A stretch of 64,000 nucleotides of DNA from contig VGXL01000002.1 in assembly GCA_016873315.1 (NCBI GenBank), forward strand, positions 1 to 64,000, given 5' to 3'. The notes beneath the pieces were generated by a model. The model saw only the letters and a program-made list of their open reading frames with translations. It made no database searches and was not told the origin of the DNA. This DNA comes from Phycisphaerae bacterium. Its GTDB lineage: Bacteria; Planctomycetota; Phycisphaerae; Phycisphaerales; SM1A02. The stretch's first letter is position 1; every line of letters begins with the position of its first letter. Positions 1 through 8,192 of this stretch are shown piece after piece. The position numbers and the translations under genes are program-made.

Positions 1-1
1 G

Positions 2-3000
2 AATGGGGGTGCCGTCTATGCATCCAACACCGTCAACATGCGCCTCCATGGGTGTGACTTCACATCAAACCTGGCGCAGTCTCAGGGGGACAACACCGAT
101 CGTGTGGCGATGGGCGGTGCGCTCTTCGCACTGGACTGCACTCGAACCGGGGCCAATCCGCCAATGACCTTGGTGGACTGCGTCTTCACCTCGAACACTG
201 CACGAACGACCGGAAATGGCGGCGGTACCCGGCGATCCGACGGCGGCGCCGTGGTCGACTGGAACTCAGACCTCATCGCCGAGGACTGTTCATTCATTCA
301 GAATCGCTGCGAGTCGACGAGCACTGCGGGTCGGGTGACACGCGGAGCCGCGTGGTTTGGCCTAGCTTCGAACGCAGCCATTAGGCGATGCACATTCACC
401 GACGGGACTGCGTCAACCTCTGGCAGCGGCGATGCCTTCGGGGGTGCGGTCTATCTTGAACAAGCGAGTAACGGAGTGATCGAGTGGAGCCTGTTCGATG
501 GCGGCCTCGCGCAGCGGGGTGGTGCGCTCTATCTCGCCGGCAATTCACAGCCGAACATCCAGTTCAACGACTTCGTTGACAACGCTTCAACCGTGACGGG
601 CGGGGCGATTCATGCGAATGCCTCCCCTGCCCTGATCTTCGATTGCGATCTCCGTCGAAACACGTCGCCGAGTGGGTCGGCCATCTACGCCGAAGGGGCG
701 ACTGGACCGAGCGTCTTCGGATGCGTTCTGTGCGGGAACCCCGGTGTTGATGTGGTCGGTCCCTGGACGAACAGTCAGAACACGATCAGCGAGCTGTGCG
801 CGGACTGCAACGCCAACGGCGTGGAAGACGCAGCGGACATTGCAGCTGGCGCTCCAGACTGCGACGCAGATGGTCGTCCCGATACCTGTCAGGTGGATAC
901 AGACGGTGATGGTGCGATTGATGTCTGCGACGGTTGCCCGACGGATCCACTCAAGACCGATCCGGGGTCTTGCGGATGCGGAACAGCCGACGGCGACCTG
1001 GACGGCGATGGCGTCGCCAACTGTGACGATGGTTGCCCGAACGATCCCGCCAAAACACAACCTGGCGCTTGCGGCTGTGGCGTGCCCGATACGGACAGTG
1101 ATCATGACGGCACTGCCGACTGCCTCGACGGTTGCCCGAATGATGCAGCGAAGACGTCTCCTGGTGCCTGCGGTTGCGGAGTGCCGGACGCCGACAGCGA
1201 TGGCGATGGGGCTCCGGACTGCGTCGATGGCTGCCCCACCGACCCTGCGAAGACGGCGGCCGGGGCCTGTGGATGCGGTGTTCCGGACACGGACAGCGAC
1301 GGTGATGGCGTTGCCAACTGCGCTGATGGTTGCCCGAATGACCCGTTGAAGTCCGAGGCCGGTGCCTGCGGATGCGGCAATCCCGAGACTGATGCAGACC
1401 ACGACGGCGTGCCGGATTGCGTGGACAACTGCGCGCACACTGCGAATCCAGATCAAGCCGACTGCGACGATGATGGCATTGGCGATGCCTGTACGCCGCC
1501 AGTCGATTGCAACGGTAACGGCATCAATGATCGTTGCGACATCGCTGGCGGTGCAGCGGATGTGGACGGCGATGGCGTGCTCGATTCCTGCGAGGCTGAC
1601 TGCAACGCCAACTCCCTCCCCGACGACTACGAACTTGCCAACGGACTGGCGGAGGACTGCAACCTCGATGGCCAGATCGATGCCTGCGAGATTGCAGGAG
1701 GCTCGGGCTCCGACATCGACGGGGACGGTGTGCTCGATGAGTGCGAAGTCGATTGCAACAACAACGGCATCATCGACATTGTCGAGATCTTGGGAGGCGC
1801 AGCTGACTGCGACGGGGACGAGGTCCTCGACGCGTGCCAGGATGGGTCCACGCTGCGCAGCTCGCTCACCGCTCCGTGGGGCGGCGGCGCGCCCGCGCAG
1901 TTGTCCGTGAGTGGTGTGCCGGCCCCTGTTGGGCAAGTTCGAGTGCGATTCGAGGTGATCGGCGACCTCGATGCTCCCAATGAGTTCGCAACCCTCAAGG
2001 TCAACGGTACGAGCATCGCGGTGCTGTTCGGGACGACCGGTCAGGCGTGTCCATCAGCGCCTCAGGTCCACCAGCTCGCGTACACGGCGAGCCAGTGGAA
2101 CCAACTCATGGCCAACGGTAGCGTGGTGATTCGCCTTGAAGCGCCGTCAACCGTCAGCGCCACCGAGTGCGGGTCATCCCGCGTAGCGATCTTGGTGTCG
2201 TACCAGAACGCCGCGTCGGACTGCGACGCGGATGGCATCAGTGACCACTGCGAGTTGTTCGCAGGTTCCCAGCCGGATTGCGATGGCGATGATGAGCCGG
2301 ACTCATGCGCCATTGCGGCGGGAACGGTTCCCGACTGCAACGGCAACGGCATTCCGGACTCGTGTGACTTGGTCGCCGGCACACTCATCGATTGTGACGC
2401 CGATGGACTCCCGGATTCGTGCGCGATCAGCGATGGCCACGTGGTCGATTGCAACGGCAACGGAGTACCTGACTCATGCGATCTCGCTGGCGGTGCCCCG
2501 GACTGCAACGGCAACGAGATCATGGACGGCTGTGACATCGCAGCCGGGACGAGCGCCGACGTGGACTCGAATGGCGTCCCAGACGAGTGCAAGGCCGACT
2601 GCAATGACAACGAATTGCCGGATGCATGGGAAGTCCTGACCGGACTGGTTCCGGATTGCAACGGGAACGGCCAGCCTGACTCCTGCGACATTGCTGGAGG
2701 AACAAGCGATTGCAACGGCAACGGAGTTCCGGACTCATGCGACGTCGCCACAGGGGCGAGCCGCGACATCAACGGGGATGGTCAGCCCGACGAATGTGAG
2801 GCCGATTGCAATGGCAACGGAGTCCCCGACCGCTACGAAGTGGCGCAGGGGCTCGTTCCTGACTGCAACGCGAACGGTCTTCCTGACAGCTGTGATCTCG
2901 CCAGTGGCGTGCCCGATTGCAATGCAAACGGCATCATCGACTCGTGTGACGTAGCTGCCGGCGAGCCAGATGACAATGCCAATCAGGTTCCGGATGCGTG

Positions 3001-3175
3001 CGAGTTCGCCAGTGGTGACTTCGATCTTGACGGCCGCGTCAGCGGATCTGACCTCGCCATCTTGCTCAGCCTCTGGGGACTTTCAGATCCCCCGATCGGC
3101 GACTTCAATGGCGACGGCGTCGTTGGAGGTGGCGATCTCGCCTTCCTGATCGGTAGGTGGAGTGCGGAACCGTGA
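2..3175 (+). CDS. Secreted beta-helix / TSP3-repeat / dockerin-like protein (5' end outside window)
   Basis: The frame is open from base 2, so the N-terminus and any signal peptide lie left of the window; the first in-frame ATG (38) is not a convincing start because beta-helix repeat residues (NGGAVYA) precede it. Roughly the first 240 residues are a right-handed beta-helix with GGA(V/L/I)Y turns. Then come five repeats of about 32 residues with the core DGCPxDPxKTxPGACGCG, which resemble thrombospondin type 3 calcium repeats. More than a dozen short DCNGNGVPDSCDIA-like repeats follow, interrupted by a repeat-free stretch of about 120 residues (near 615-740) that looks like a beta-sandwich. 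The C-terminus is a dockerin-like pair of EF-hand-type loops (DFDLDGRVSGSDL, DFNGDGVVGGGDL). Inferred to be a large calcium-binding exported or surface protein. Its ligand cannot be read from the sequence. Confidence 0.85.
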   Translation, partial: NGGAVYASNTVNMRLHGCDFTSNLAQSQGDNTDRVAMGGALFALDCTRTGANPPMTLVDCVFTSNTARTTGNGGGTRRSDGGAVVDWNSDLIAEDCSFIQNRCESTSTAGRVTRGAAWFGLASNAAIRRCTFTDGTASTSGSGDAFGGAVYLEQASNGVIEWSLFDGGLAQRGGALYLAGNSQPNIQFNDFVDNASTVTGGAIHANASPALIFDCDLRRNTSPSGSAIYAEGATGPSVFGCVLCGNPGVDVVGPWTNSQNTISELCADCNANGVEDAADIAAGAPDCDADGRPDTCQVDTDGDGAIDVCDGCPTDPLKTDPGSCGCGTADGDLDGDGVANCDDGCPNDPAKTQPGACGCGVPDTDSDHDGTADCLDGCPNDAAKTSPGACGCGVPDADSDGDGAPDCVDGCPTDPAKTAAGACGCGVPDTDSDGDGVANCADGCPNDPLKSEAGACGCGNPETDADHDGVPDCVDNCAHTANPDQADCDDDGIGDACTPPVDCNGNGINDRCDIAGGAADVDGDGVLDSCEADCNANSLPDDYELANGLAEDCNLDGQIDACEIAGGSGSDIDGDGVLDECEVDCNNNGIIDIVEILGGAADCDGDEVLDACQDGSTLRSSLTAPWGGGAPAQLSVSGVPAPVGQVRVRFEVIGDLDAPNEFATLKVNGTSIAVLFGTTGQACPSAPQVHQLAYTASQWNQLMANGSVVIRLEAPSTVSATECGSSRVAILVSYQNAASDCDADGISDHCELFAGSQPDCDGDDEPDSCAIAAGTVPDCNGNGIPDSCDLVAGTLIDCDADGLPDSCAISDGHVVDCNGNGVPDSCDLAGGAPDCNGNEIMDGCDIAAGTSADVDSNGVPDECKADCNDNELPDAWEVLTGLVPDCNGNGQPDSCDIAGGTSDCNGNGVPDSCDVATGASRDINGDGQPDECEADCNGNGVPDRYEVAQGLVPDCNANGLPDSCDLASGVPDCNANGIIDSCDVAAGEPDDNANQVPDACEFASGDFDLDGRVSGSDLAILLSLWGLSDPPIGDFNGDGVVGGGDLAFLIGRWSAEP

Positions 3176-3251
3176 GCGCGCTCATGAATGGGATGTTTGG
3201 AGTCGCGCATCTCGAGACAGAGCGACGCCCTCTCCGAGGAGTGAATTCAGC

Positions 3252-3869
3252 ATGACTTCATCTGCACCCTACCCGCTGGAGTTTTCGCGCGAACCCACTG
3301 CTCACGTCATCATGGCACTCTCAGTCGTTGCGTTGTATCTCGTGTTGAGGTGGTTTACCCGAACCAGATCGTTCTACGCTGTTGACGCTCGACGCGGTGT
3401 CGGCAATGAGTCAGATGCGAAGTTGGTCGTTCCACTGTGTGTCTTCCCCTGGGCCCGCGGATTCACGTGGATTGCGCTCGCTCTTGGATGTGTTGCCTGC
3501 GCTGAAGGCGCCATCATGCACTATCGCTATGCGCCCCAAGTTGGAGCTGGTGGCGCAGCAGCGGTCCGCACTGATGCCGACGGCGGGGCACTGATCAGCG
3601 GCTACCAGGCCGAACTTGAGTCAAGTCGCGCCCTCGCTGAGACGCCGTCCACGAACCCACTCAGGGGAGCGTCGCGCGTTGACACCCCTCCAATGAGCAA
3701 GCGGGGCGCGGGGATCGCCGCCCTCATCGTTCTGTATCTCCAAGCCTGTCCAATCGCGCTCGTTCTGACCGGCTCGGCGCTGACAGGAACTTGTGGAGTG
3801 GCGCTGTTCGGACCCAAGCGGCTCGTCCAGCGCCCCTCTTCTCCAGCGGTCGCGACACCTGCACCGTGA
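3252..3869 (+). CDS. Small membrane protein of unknown function
   Basis: 205 residues from the ATG at 3252, which has a GAGGA about 11 bases upstream; the frame extends further upstream but would overlap the preceding gene. Three hydrophobic segments are visible: near residues 17-35 (IMALSVVALYLVL), near 75-95 (FTWIALALGCVACAEGAIM) and near 155-185 (IAALIVLYLQACPIALVLTG). A polar loop of about 60 residues separates the second and third. The one-TM, loop, further-TM pattern recalls ExbB/TolQ/MotA proteins, but I see none of the conserved residues of that family and do not assign it. The gene follows the repeat protein after 76 bases on the same strand and may be co-transcribed. I do not recognise it. 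Confidence 0.6.
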   Translation: MTSSAPYPLEFSREPTAHVIMALSVVALYLVLRWFTRTRSFYAVDARRGVGNESDAKLVVPLCVFPWARGFTWIALALGCVACAEGAIMHYRYAPQVGAGGAAAVRTDADGGALISGYQAELESSRALAETPSTNPLRGASRVDTPPMSKRGAGIAALIVLYLQACPIALVLTGSALTGTCGVALFGPKRLVQRPSSPAVATPAP

Positions 3870-3946
3870 TGTCGGCAATCACGGACCGTCAGATTCGAAG
3901 ACGCCCCTTCACCCTTCGCGTGCACTTCGCCCTGACCTAAGGGGCC

Positions 3947-6340
3947 TCACCCCCCGCAATCGATGTTGGCGTACCAGTCCTCGAGAAGCAGGCCCAGATC
4001 CGCGCCGTTGACGACGCTGTCGCCGTTGAGGTCGGCGTTCTGCTGCGGGTCCGTGCCAGGAATCTGGCCATTCGTTCCCCACGCCGAGAGCAGGATGCCG
4101 AGATCGCGGCCGTTCGTGCATCCGTCGCTGTCGATGTCATTGGGCAAAGGCAGCGCCGTGTTGACGAACACCAGCGTACGGTTGTCGCCCGCTGCAACCG
4201 CCGGCGTTTGGGCCAGCGTTGCGGGACCAGACACCTGATTGACGACATCGCTGCCCCAACCGGCCACGCGGTCGCTGGTCGTCACCGCCACGCTGTGCAA
4301 CCCGCCCGCCGAAATCATGCGACAGTTGCCGACACTGCTCGGTGTGGGCAATTGTCCGCTGCCTGGGATGCCCCACGACACGACCGTGCCATCGCGCCGC
4401 AAGCACATGGAATGCAGGCCACCGCCCGAGACTTCGACCGGCTCGGAATCGCTGCCGAGGAGTTGGTTTTCCAGCGACGCCCCGATCGAAACGGGCTGCT
4501 GCTGCTGACCGGTACCGCCCCAGATGCCCCAACCGCGCACCGAGGCCCTGCCCTGCGGATCATGCACGATGGCCAACGTGTGGTTGCGTCCGCACGAGAC
4601 TCGGACGGGTCGGCCCCCCAATGCCGGAACAGCGCATTGATTGTTGATTGATCGGCCCCAGCATCGCAGCGTGGCGTCACTCGTGTTGGCAATCGTCGCG
4701 GAGTGCGCCTCGCCGGCGGCGACCATGATGGCCGGTTCGGTTCCTGACGGCAGCGCACACTGCTGCTCCGAGTTGTCACCCCAGACGACCACGCGGCGCG
4801 AGTTGCGCTCGATCGCGACCGCATGCTGTTGGCCCAACGCGACCATGTGCACGCGATCAAGGTCCGTCGGGATGGTGCAGACGCCGTAGGTCCCGGCACC
4901 TTGCGCGGTGCAGAACACTTGGAACCGTCCGACGTCGTTCCATGCGGCGAAAGAGAAGCGACCTGACGTGATGCCGGCAATGCGATCGATGAGGACCTCG
5001 CCATTGCGTTGGAAGTACTCATTGTTGCCGCTGAGGACGAGCGTCCGAGTGACTTCGGTCAGGACGGTCACATGATCTGCACCAGCACGCGCCACGCGGA
5101 CTCCCACGGACGCGAGGAACGCCTGCTGCTGCGCACTGAATCCCGAAGGCGCGGCGCCCCATGTGCTCACGGTCGAGGTCCCGCCGACGGCCAGCGTGTA
5201 GTTGGCGCGTGCGTCGATTTGACGCGCGACCAGTCCAGCCGGCACGGTGCACTGACCTTCGACGGTCCGGCCCCAGCACACAACGGTGCCATCGTCCTTC
5301 ATAGCCACACAATGGTTCGCGCCAGCGGCAATCTGGACCACGCCCGTCAGGCCAGCGGGTTCGCGCGTGATCTGACCGAACTGGTCGCTGCCCCAGACAT
5401 GCACGACGGCATTGTTCGGTTGATCAGCCGACTGAGAAATCAGCGCCATCCCGTGCGACTCGCCGGCCGCGATTGCAATGATGAACCCAGGCGGGAACGC
5501 AGGCGTGCCGTTCGTGCCGGGAACATTGCACTGACCAAAGGTGTTCAGTCCCCAGCAGCGCACCGTGCCCGTGGCGGTCAGCGCCATCGAGAATGTGGAG
5601 CCAGCACTGATCGCGCGGCACGATCCGAGGTTGGTGGGGACAGCACACTTGCCACCGCTCGCATCGCCCCAGCAATGGACGAGTCCCTCCGTACCCAGAC
5701 CATTGCCGTTGGTGAGGGCCATCGAGTGGACCTCGCCGGCACTGACCTGCGCGTAGCCCTCGTTCTGTCCGGGCACGACGCACTGGTTGTATTGCGAGCG
5801 ACCGAATCCGATGACGCGTCCGACATCGGGGTTCGAGCCCCCCGGGTGGTCTGTCACGGCAAGGGTGAAGTGCGTTCCAGCGGCGACGGCCGAGTACTGA
5901 CGCATCAGGTCGCGCGAATTGAAGGTGACATCGCCGAAAAGGCGGAGCGCTTCAGTCTCGGGCGGTCCAGCCACGGTTTGCACGACCGTCAACGTCAGGC
6001 CGCTCACCAGCACTTTGCCCGTTCGCGTCTCGAGCCCCACCGGCAGAGGTTGGACGCGGAAGGAGAGCATTTCACCCGCCGGTCCGGTCGGTTGGTCGAG
6101 GGTGATCCATGCGGCCGAGGATTGCGCTGACCACTCGCAGCCGGGAATGCCCTGCACCTCGATCTCGCTCTGGCCACCCTGTGCCGAAAAGCCCATCGAA
6201 CTGGGGACGACCGAAAGAATGCATGGGTCCCCGGCCGTGGCCGATCGCGAAGCAAGACTGGCCGCCAGAATGGCTGCCAGCGCGAGTGCGCGACAAGCGA
6301 TGTGTCGATGCGTCGGCATGAGTTGTCTCAGTTGAACCAT
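3947..6340 (-). CDS. Secreted BACON/RCC1-repeat protein with dockerin-like C-terminus
   Basis: About 797 residues. Possible starts are a GTG at 6346, ATG 6340 and ATG 6319; all lead into a signal peptide (IACRALALAAILAASLASRS) and no clear ribosome binding site decides between them. After cleavage comes a BACON-like beta domain of about 90 residues (GCEWSAQSSAAWITL is typical). Then about ten RCC1/BLIP-II-type blades follow, recognised by recurring VxCWGxNxxGQCxVP and VAAGxxHxxAL motifs. The C-terminus is a dockerin-like pair (DIDSDGCTNGRDLGILLSAW, DLNGDSVVNGADLGLLLEDW). Known family facts: RCC1 repeats build beta-propellers used for protein or carbohydrate contacts. An extracellular binding protein is inferred. 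It stands alone, convergent with the membrane-protein gene. Confidence 0.85.
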   Translation of the reverse strand: MVQLRQLMPTHRHIACRALALAAILAASLASRSATAGDPCILSVVPSSMGFSAQGGQSEIEVQGIPGCEWSAQSSAAWITLDQPTGPAGEMLSFRVQPLPVGLETRTGKVLVSGLTLTVVQTVAGPPETEALRLFGDVTFNSRDLMRQYSAVAAGTHFTLAVTDHPGGSNPDVGRVIGFGRSQYNQCVVPGQNEGYAQVSAGEVHSMALTNGNGLGTEGLVHCWGDASGGKCAVPTNLGSCRAISAGSTFSMALTATGTVRCWGLNTFGQCNVPGTNGTPAFPPGFIIAIAAGESHGMALISQSADQPNNAVVHVWGSDQFGQITREPAGLTGVVQIAAGANHCVAMKDDGTVVCWGRTVEGQCTVPAGLVARQIDARANYTLAVGGTSTVSTWGAAPSGFSAQQQAFLASVGVRVARAGADHVTVLTEVTRTLVLSGNNEYFQRNGEVLIDRIAGITSGRFSFAAWNDVGRFQVFCTAQGAGTYGVCTIPTDLDRVHMVALGQQHAVAIERNSRRVVVWGDNSEQQCALPSGTEPAIMVAAGEAHSATIANTSDATLRCWGRSINNQCAVPALGGRPVRVSCGRNHTLAIVHDPQGRASVRGWGIWGGTGQQQQPVSIGASLENQLLGSDSEPVEVSGGGLHSMCLRRDGTVVSWGIPGSGQLPTPSSVGNCRMISAGGLHSVAVTTSDRVAGWGSDVVNQVSGPATLAQTPAVAAGDNRTLVFVNTALPLPNDIDSDGCTNGRDLGILLSAWGTNGQIPGTDPQQNADLNGDSVVNGADLGLLLEDWYANIDCGG

Positions 6341-6567
6341 GAACACTGCAGAACCTCACAACACGGCCCCGCGCCCCCGGACCGACGGTCCAGTTCCTGC
6401 GCGATACTTGAATGATAACTCCCCAGCGTGAAACTAGGGCAGGTAACCATGCCACAAGGACGCGGTGCGCGGGCAGGAAGTTGGATGGAATGCGAAAGAA
6501 ACGAACCCCGGATCGACCGTCGCTTGAGCGTGTCGGAGCCGGTCGCGCGAGCATCCCACCCACCAAC

Positions 6568-6595
6568 GAAAAGCCCCCTGGGTGTTCAGGGGGCT
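6568..6595 (-). terminator. Intrinsic terminator after tRNA-Val(GAC)
   Basis: An eight-base-pair stem (AGCCCCCT/AGGGGGCT, loop of eight) lies 12 bases beyond the tRNA 3' end. Read on the minus strand it is followed by TTTT, as expected for a rho-independent terminator. Confidence 0.75.
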
Positions 6596-6607
6596 GAGCG
6601 GGGTGAA

Positions 6608-6681
6608 TGGACCATACAGGACTTGAACCTGTGACCTTCTCCGTGTCATGGAGACGCGCTAGCCAACTGCGCCAATGGTCC
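6608..6681 (-). tRNA. tRNA-Val (anticodon GAC)
   Basis: A 74-base cloverleaf. The acceptor arms GGACCAT/ATGGTCC pair perfectly, the D arm is GCGC...GCGC, the anticodon stem is TCTCC/GGAGA around the loop ATGACAC (anticodon GAC, reading GUC/GUU), and the T stem is ACAGG/CCTGT around TTCAAGT. The discriminator is A and no CCA is encoded. It has its own promoter and terminator, so it is a single-gene unit. Confidence 0.95.
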
Positions 6682-6702
6682 GTGATCCCTTGCGGGTCAT
6701 GA

Positions 6703-6730
6703 AGTGTAGCGCGGCCATCGCTGACTGCAA
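6703..6730 (-). promoter_or_regulatory. Sigma-70-type promoter of tRNA-Val(GAC)
   Basis: On the minus strand TTGCAG (6730-6725), a 16-base spacer and TACACT (6708-6703). Transcription would begin about 15 bases before the mature tRNA 5' end. The hexamers match those in front of rpmB and nuoJ in this window. Confidence 0.55.
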
Positions 6731-6778
6731 CCGCGCATGCGCACCGGCCGTGCATCGATCGGATAACACTTTGACACG

Positions 6779-8017
6779 ATGCACACTGGCCACCACGCCC
6801 CCACTCGCCCGCCGACTGAGTCTGAACGCCTTGGAACGATCTTGTTTTCACAGGGTCCCGATGCCCTGCTCGCCGAGATCGGCGGGTTCGATCCGGCCGC
6901 CGTGGCGCGTGTGCTCGGAGCGCTCAACAGCGGCGCCGCGATCCGTCTGTACGACCACCTGGACGACGCCCAGCAGTCTGAGGTGCTCGAGGCCCTGGAT
7001 CCGCGCGTGGTCTTTCGGCTCGCCAACGCTCAGATCTTCCCTGAGCGCAGCGTGGGCCGCGTCATGTACTCACCTCGCATCAGCGCTCGCCCGGATGATT
7101 CCGTGGGCGACACGATCGAGAAGGTCGGCGCGATGGATGCGAGTTCCAATGTCTTCGTGGTCTGGGTCGTTGAACAAGGTGGCAAGCTCGTCGGCTGGGT
7201 CCGCATGCAAGACCTGGTCACGCACCCGCACGCGTCCACCATGGCAAGCGTGATGCGAGACAGCGTGCACCTGATCAACGCCACCGACGCGCTCTTTGAT
7301 GTCTACCGTCGCGCGCTCTCCGAACGCGTGCTCGAGTACGCCGTCATCGATGCTCGTTCGCGATTCGTCGGCACGCTTCGCTCCGATGTCCTGTTCCGCG
7401 AAGCGAGCTTGGAGCTTGGTGAGCGCGGTGGTGAGAGCGTCGGCGTCGATCGCGATGAACGCTTGAGCACACCCGTCAGGGAGTCGCTGTTCAAGCGGCT
7501 GCCGTGGCTCGTCCTGAATCTGGCGACCTGTTTCCTGCCCGCTGCGATCGTCGTGATGTTTGAGGGCACGCTGAAGGAGTTCGTGCTGCTCGCGTCGTTC
7601 CTGACGGTGCTCGTTGGCCAGACGATCAACGCGGGCGAACAGGCGTTGGCTGTCATGGTCCGCGCGATGACCTTCGCCGATCTCAAGACCATCAAGCTTC
7701 AGTCCGCGCTGGCGAAGGAATTCATGGTCGGCTTGCTGCAGGGCTTGGTCTGCGGACCGATCGCAGGCATCGGCATGTATGTGGCCGTGACCCTGAAGGA
7801 CCAGCCCGAACCACTGGCCTTGGCCGTGGCCACCACCATCGCCACGATCCTTGCAAGCGTCATCGCGGGGCTGTGCGGTACGGCGACGCCGTGGATCCTG
7901 AAGAAGTTCGGATTCGACCCGGCACTCACGAGCCACATCGCGCTCACGACCGTGACCGACATCGCGAGTATCGCGCTGCTCCTGGGCCTGGCGCAGGTGC
8001 TCGTTCCGCTCTTCTGA
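6779..8017 (+). CDS. mgtE: MgtE-family magnesium transporter
   Basis: 412 residues, near the usual MgtE length. The N-terminal third is helical (MgtE N domain), followed by two CBS-type segments with recognisable GWVRMQDLV and YAVIDARSRFVGTL strands, then the membrane domain from about residue 240. That domain starts with the family-typical PWLVLNLATCFLPAAIVVMF and includes VGQTINAGEQALAVMVRAM in place of the usual GGNAGSQ segment and FGFDPALTSHIALTTVTDI near the end. Known role: a Mg2+ channel in the inner membrane whose cytoplasmic domains sense Mg2+ and gate the pore. The pore segment is divergent, so ion selectivity is less certain. A second Mg2+ transporter (corA) lies 2.5 kb downstream. 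Confidence 0.85.
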   Translation: MHTGHHAPTRPPTESERLGTILFSQGPDALLAEIGGFDPAAVARVLGALNSGAAIRLYDHLDDAQQSEVLEALDPRVVFRLANAQIFPERSVGRVMYSPRISARPDDSVGDTIEKVGAMDASSNVFVVWVVEQGGKLVGWVRMQDLVTHPHASTMASVMRDSVHLINATDALFDVYRRALSERVLEYAVIDARSRFVGTLRSDVLFREASLELGERGGESVGVDRDERLSTPVRESLFKRLPWLVLNLATCFLPAAIVVMFEGTLKEFVLLASFLTVLVGQTINAGEQALAVMVRAMTFADLKTIKLQSALAKEFMVGLLQGLVCGPIAGIGMYVAVTLKDQPEPLALAVATTIATILASVIAGLCGTATPWILKKFGFDPALTSHIALTTVTDIASIALLLGLAQVLVPLF

Positions 8018-8081
8018 GTCCGCCGAGTTTGCGCGATCGCAGTCGCCAGGCACCGCGGCGATGGTCTGGAGCGTGCGATGT

Positions 8082-8192
8082 CGCCGGCGCCGCCGCGAAC
8101 GCCTGAAACGCGCGCTTACGCCGGCGCCGCCGCGAACGCCTGAAACGCGCGCTTACGCCGGGGTGGCGGCGAACGCCTCGAGCGCGCGTTCG
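8082..8192 (-). repeat. 37-bp tandem duplication of the gltX 3' end
   Basis: Two perfect 37-base copies (8082-8118, 8119-8155) and a third, diverged copy at 8156-8192 inside gltX. Read on the minus strand, each extra copy re-encodes the gltX C-terminus (RAFQAFAAAPA-stop, against RALEAFAATPA-stop in the gene). The second copy supplies the real stop codon. Confidence 0.9.

Noticed and set aside
587-1936. Long antisense frame over the repeat protein
   Set aside because: It mirrors the DCNGNG-type repeats of the sense strand, has repetitive composition and no domain, so it is a shadow of a GC-rich repeat gene.
3252-3869. ExbB/TolQ/MotA proton-channel family assignment
   Set aside because: The helix order is similar, but the family's conserved polar and glycine residues in the later helices are not visible.
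8018-8152. Small protein gene ending in AFQAFAAAPA on the minus strand
   Set aside because: This reading frame only exists because the gltX 3' end was duplicated in tandem; it has no start signal of its own.
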